Of a stretch of 64,000 nt of DNA, positions 62,031 through 64,000 are shown piece after piece. The DNA is taken from the NCBI RefSeq assembly GCF_009796285.1, contig NZ_CP047020.1, forward strand, positions 930,001-994,000, read 5' to 3'. The DNA is from Streptomyces broussonetiae. GTDB taxonomy: Bacteria > Actinomycetota > Actinomycetes > Streptomycetales > Streptomycetaceae. The translations under genes and the position numbers were made by a program. The notes beneath the pieces are model-generated. The model was not told the origin of the DNA and searched no databases. It saw nothing but the letters and a program-made list of their open reading frames with translations. How positions within the stretch are numbered: position 1 is the first letter of the stretch; each line of letters opens with the position of its first letter.

Positions 62031-62690
62031 GTGAGCGAGCAGGTGACACGGGAGACCGAACCGGGGCGGCGGGACCGGAAGAAGGCCGCCACCCGCAGGA
62101 CCCTGCTCCAGACGGCGACCCGGATGTTCGCCGAGCGCGGCTACCAGGAGACGACGGTCAAGGACATTGCGGCGGCCGCCGGTGTCACCGAGCGCACGTT
62201 CTTCCGCTACTTCCCCTCGAAGGAAGACCTCGTCTTCGCCGAGATCCTCGACTTCGTACCGCTGGTGCGACAGGAGATCCCGCGCCGGCCACCCGGCGAG
62301 CCGCCCCTGACCGCCGTACTCAACAGCCTGCTCGCGGCCGCGGCCGGGATCGACGGCGGTCTCGCCATCCTCTTCGTCGGCGCACCGCCCCGCGCTCTGA
62401 CCGGCCAGACCCGGCGCACCCATGTCCTGACCGATTTCGAGGACGGCATCGCCGCGGCCCTCACCGAGCGCCTGGCCGCTTTCGCCCCCCAAGAGCCGCC
62501 CTGCCGACGGGATCTGCGCGCCTCGGTGCTGGCCCGGGCCTCCGTGGCCGCCGTGCGCAGCGCCCTGCTGATCCACACACGGGACCACGCCCGGGGCGAC
62601 GGGGAGGCCGGTTCACCCGCACTGGAGGACTTCCGCACGCTGCTGGAAGAGGCGTTCGCCGTCCTGCGTGCGCAGGACGGCGAAGCGTAA
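62031..62690 (+). CDS. TetR-family transcriptional regulator
   Basis: A 219-aa repressor. The helix-turn-helix is ATRMFAERGYQETTVKDIAA followed by GVTERTFFRYFPSKEDLVFA, a classic TetR form. The ligand domain covers about 75-205 and is not assignable. GTG 62031 was chosen because AGG lies 9 nt upstream; ATG 62022 and an upstream ATG at 61980 are alternatives, but the latter overlaps operator 2. Divergent from the MMPL transporter, with twin operators between. Confidence 0.9.
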   Translation: MSEQVTRETEPGRRDRKKAATRRTLLQTATRMFAERGYQETTVKDIAAAAGVTERTFFRYFPSKEDLVFAEILDFVPLVRQEIPRRPPGEPPLTAVLNSLLAAAAGIDGGLAILFVGAPPRALTGQTRRTHVLTDFEDGIAAALTERLAAFAPQEPPCRRDLRASVLARASVAAVRSALLIHTRDHARGDGEAGSPALEDFRTLLEEAFAVLRAQDGEA

Positions 62691-62885
62691 ACCGGCCAAT
62701 TCCACTGCCGTGCACGCCACTTCCGGCGCTACACCCGTATGCGCACGGAGGGCTTGATTCCGGGGCACGGAGCAGACGCAGGAAACATGCACGTCACATC
62801 CGCTGTCGTGTCGGTTTTCGGCCGAGCTGACAGTCACCTCTTCCCCTATGGCCACATGGGGCGAACGATGTCAGGAGGAACCACC

Positions 62886-64000
62886 TCACCGCGTGACGTC
62901 GCTGAGCACGCCACTGACATTCAGGACCTCATGACACTGCGTCGCCTGCCTGCCGGTTGCCGGTGTCCCCGGCTTCGCGCAGGTCACGTTCATGGTGACG
63001 GTGGCGTCCTCGGGGATCTTGATGGGGGTGACCCAGTGGTAGTCCTGGTTGCGGAAGGTCTCCAGTGCGATCGTGGTGATCTTCCGGTCGCCGAACGTGA
63101 TGGTCAAGACCCCCTCGTCGCCCTGGAAGTTGGCGACGACGATGTCCGTGATGCCGAAGATCTTGCCCTTCGGGACCACATAGGTCCCCGTCTTGTCCCC
63201 CCCGCCGGACGTCTGTACGTCGATGGTGGTCGAACTCTGCTGCCCGGCCCCGGACCCCGTGCCGCCGGGGTTGTCACCGCCGGTGCCCCCTGCCGGGTTC
63301 GCGCCCTGGCCGCCCTGCGGGGATCCGGAGCCCTTGCCCGAACCGGTGCCGGGGGACTGCCCGTTCTGACTGCCGCCGGGTGTCGGGCGAGGCTGGACCA
63401 CCTCGTTGGCCGCCTGCTTGGCGGCGCTGCGCACCGCCGGGCGGACCAGCGCGAACCAGGCCAGGAGCAGGGCGATGAGCGCGGCAAGCAGCGCCAGCAG
63501 CCACTTGGGGAAGATCGGGATCTGGACGAACTCCGCCTCGAGCGGCGGACGTACGAGGGCTCCGGGCCGCTCGGCCTCCTCCTGCTCCACTGCGTCGGTG
63601 GCACGCACGGTGAATGGCCAGACCACCGGCTTGCCGAACCAGACCGGTTTGCCGGTGCGCACCCGCAGACTGGTCTCCGCCGATTCGCCGGGCTCAAGGG
63701 CCAGTTGACCGGGAGTGAAGCTGAACTTCAGCTCCTCCCCGGCCTGTTCCGGCGTGAAGGACACCTGGGCCGGAGTGTTGCCCTCGTTACGGACGGCCAG
63801 CCGGTAGCGGCCCCGCAGCCAGCCGCGTCGACGGCGCGGGAGCACCTCGGTGCGCAGCTCGTGGAACGCCTCGATGTGCACCGTGGTCTCGGGCACCGTG
63901 ACCGATTCGGGGTGCTCGGCCGGCAACACCCGGACACCCAGCGGCACATCGCCCGCACGGACCTCCGGGGAGCGCGGCGGGGCGAGGCGGATCGTCACCG
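62886..64000 (-). CDS. Membrane-anchored protein with Ig-like N-terminal repeats, cut at the window edge
   Basis: 371 or more residues; the 5' end lies beyond the window. The visible part starts inside a beta-sandwich domain (RLAPPRSPEVRAGDVPLGVR), continues with a second one (YRLAVRNEGNTPAQVSF...LEPGESAETSLRVRTGKPVW) of the COG1470 type, then one membrane helix (KWLLALLAALIALLLAWFAL). A Gly/Ser/Pro-rich linker (about 85 aa) and a C-terminal domain with two Cys (TCAKPG, TQCHEV) follow. A GTG at 63998 could be read as a start, but the domain begins further upstream. It would display the last domain on one side of the membrane; role unknown. Confidence 0.7.
   Translation of the reverse strand, partial: VTIRLAPPRSPEVRAGDVPLGVRVLPAEHPESVTVPETTVHIEAFHELRTEVLPRRRRGWLRGRYRLAVRNEGNTPAQVSFTPEQAGEELKFSFTPGQLALEPGESAETSLRVRTGKPVWFGKPVVWPFTVRATDAVEQEEAERPGALVRPPLEAEFVQIPIFPKWLLALLAALIALLLAWFALVRPAVRSAAKQAANEVVQPRPTPGGSQNGQSPGTGSGKGSGSPQGGQGANPAGGTGGDNPGGTGSGAGQQSSTTIDVQTSGGGDKTGTYVVPKGKIFGITDIVVANFQGDEGVLTITFGDRKITTIALETFRNQDYHWVTPIKIPEDATVTMNVTCAKPGTPATGRQATQCHEVLNVSGVLSDVTR

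Overview
The window reads as a piece of a Streptomyces (or close relative) chromosome. The DNA is very GC-rich with strong third-position GC bias, so most long open frames are antisense shadows. GTG starts are frequent and ATGA/GTGA overlaps join genes in operons. The gene set is typical of the group: a secreted chitinase behind a DasR-like site, TerD, TatA, a mycothiol-type DinB-fold protein, two MMPL transporters and many small regulators. I see no rRNA, tRNA, CRISPR array or intact transposase. One short MITE-like element is present.

Layout. 0.2-3.1 kb: a frameshifted LysR gene, then a GH18 chitinase with a perfect 15-bp terminator. 3.2-8.3 kb: an ABC ATPase/permease/beta-propeller-phosphoesterase operon. 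8.5-14.9 kb: a GH88-type hydrolase, small proteins and a decayed stretch with metE, acyl-CoA dehydrogenase and possible thioesterase remnants around an intact 3-hydroxyisobutyryl-CoA hydrolase-like gene. 14.9-23.1 kb: MITE, DUF885 and M55 peptidases, an HSL-type esterase, a secreted propeller protein and an FUSC membrane protein. 23.1-28.0 kb: a pyroglutamate module, pxpABC facing DUF969-DUF979-pcp, with two near-identical GntR/FadR-type palindromes between them. 28.6-32.6 kb: a PhnZ-like HD protein, a PAP2 phosphatase, a broken quinone-reductase-like gene and an acyl-CoA-dehydrogenase-fold oxygenase. 32.7-36.2 kb: a sulfide/persulfide module (persulfide-dioxygenase/rhodanese, TauE/SafE, CstR-type repressor, rhodanese) with three CsoR/CstR operators. 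36.26-36.55 kb: two tandem repeat arrays. 36.7-43.8 kb: a flavoprotein, then a BlaI/M56 pair facing an MGDG-synthase-like glycosyltransferase, polysaccharide deacetylase, DedA and a GT-C mannosyltransferase-like protein. 44.0-47.2 kb: KAP NTPase, TerD, TatA and a lytic transglycosylase. 47.3-52.3 kb: two broken genes, then a four-gene ABC exporter/two-component operon. 52.5-64 kb: a LacI scrap, ferredoxin-MBL protein, GNAT, LysR, two MMPL transporters (the second facing a TetR gene with twin operators), a mycothiol-type protein, a CHMI-like isomerase and a cut-off membrane protein.

Three groups look like working units. The pyroglutamate genes cover release (Pcp), probable transport (DUF969/DUF979) and hydrolysis (PxpABC). 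The persulfide genes share one operator type. The BlaI/M56 genes share a CTAC-n(4-6)-GTAG palindrome that recurs before dedA and before the PAP2 gene 9 kb away, suggesting a small envelope-lipid regulon. About nine genes are truncated or frameshifted. Several lesions are a single missing G or C, so real decay and sequencing error both need considering.
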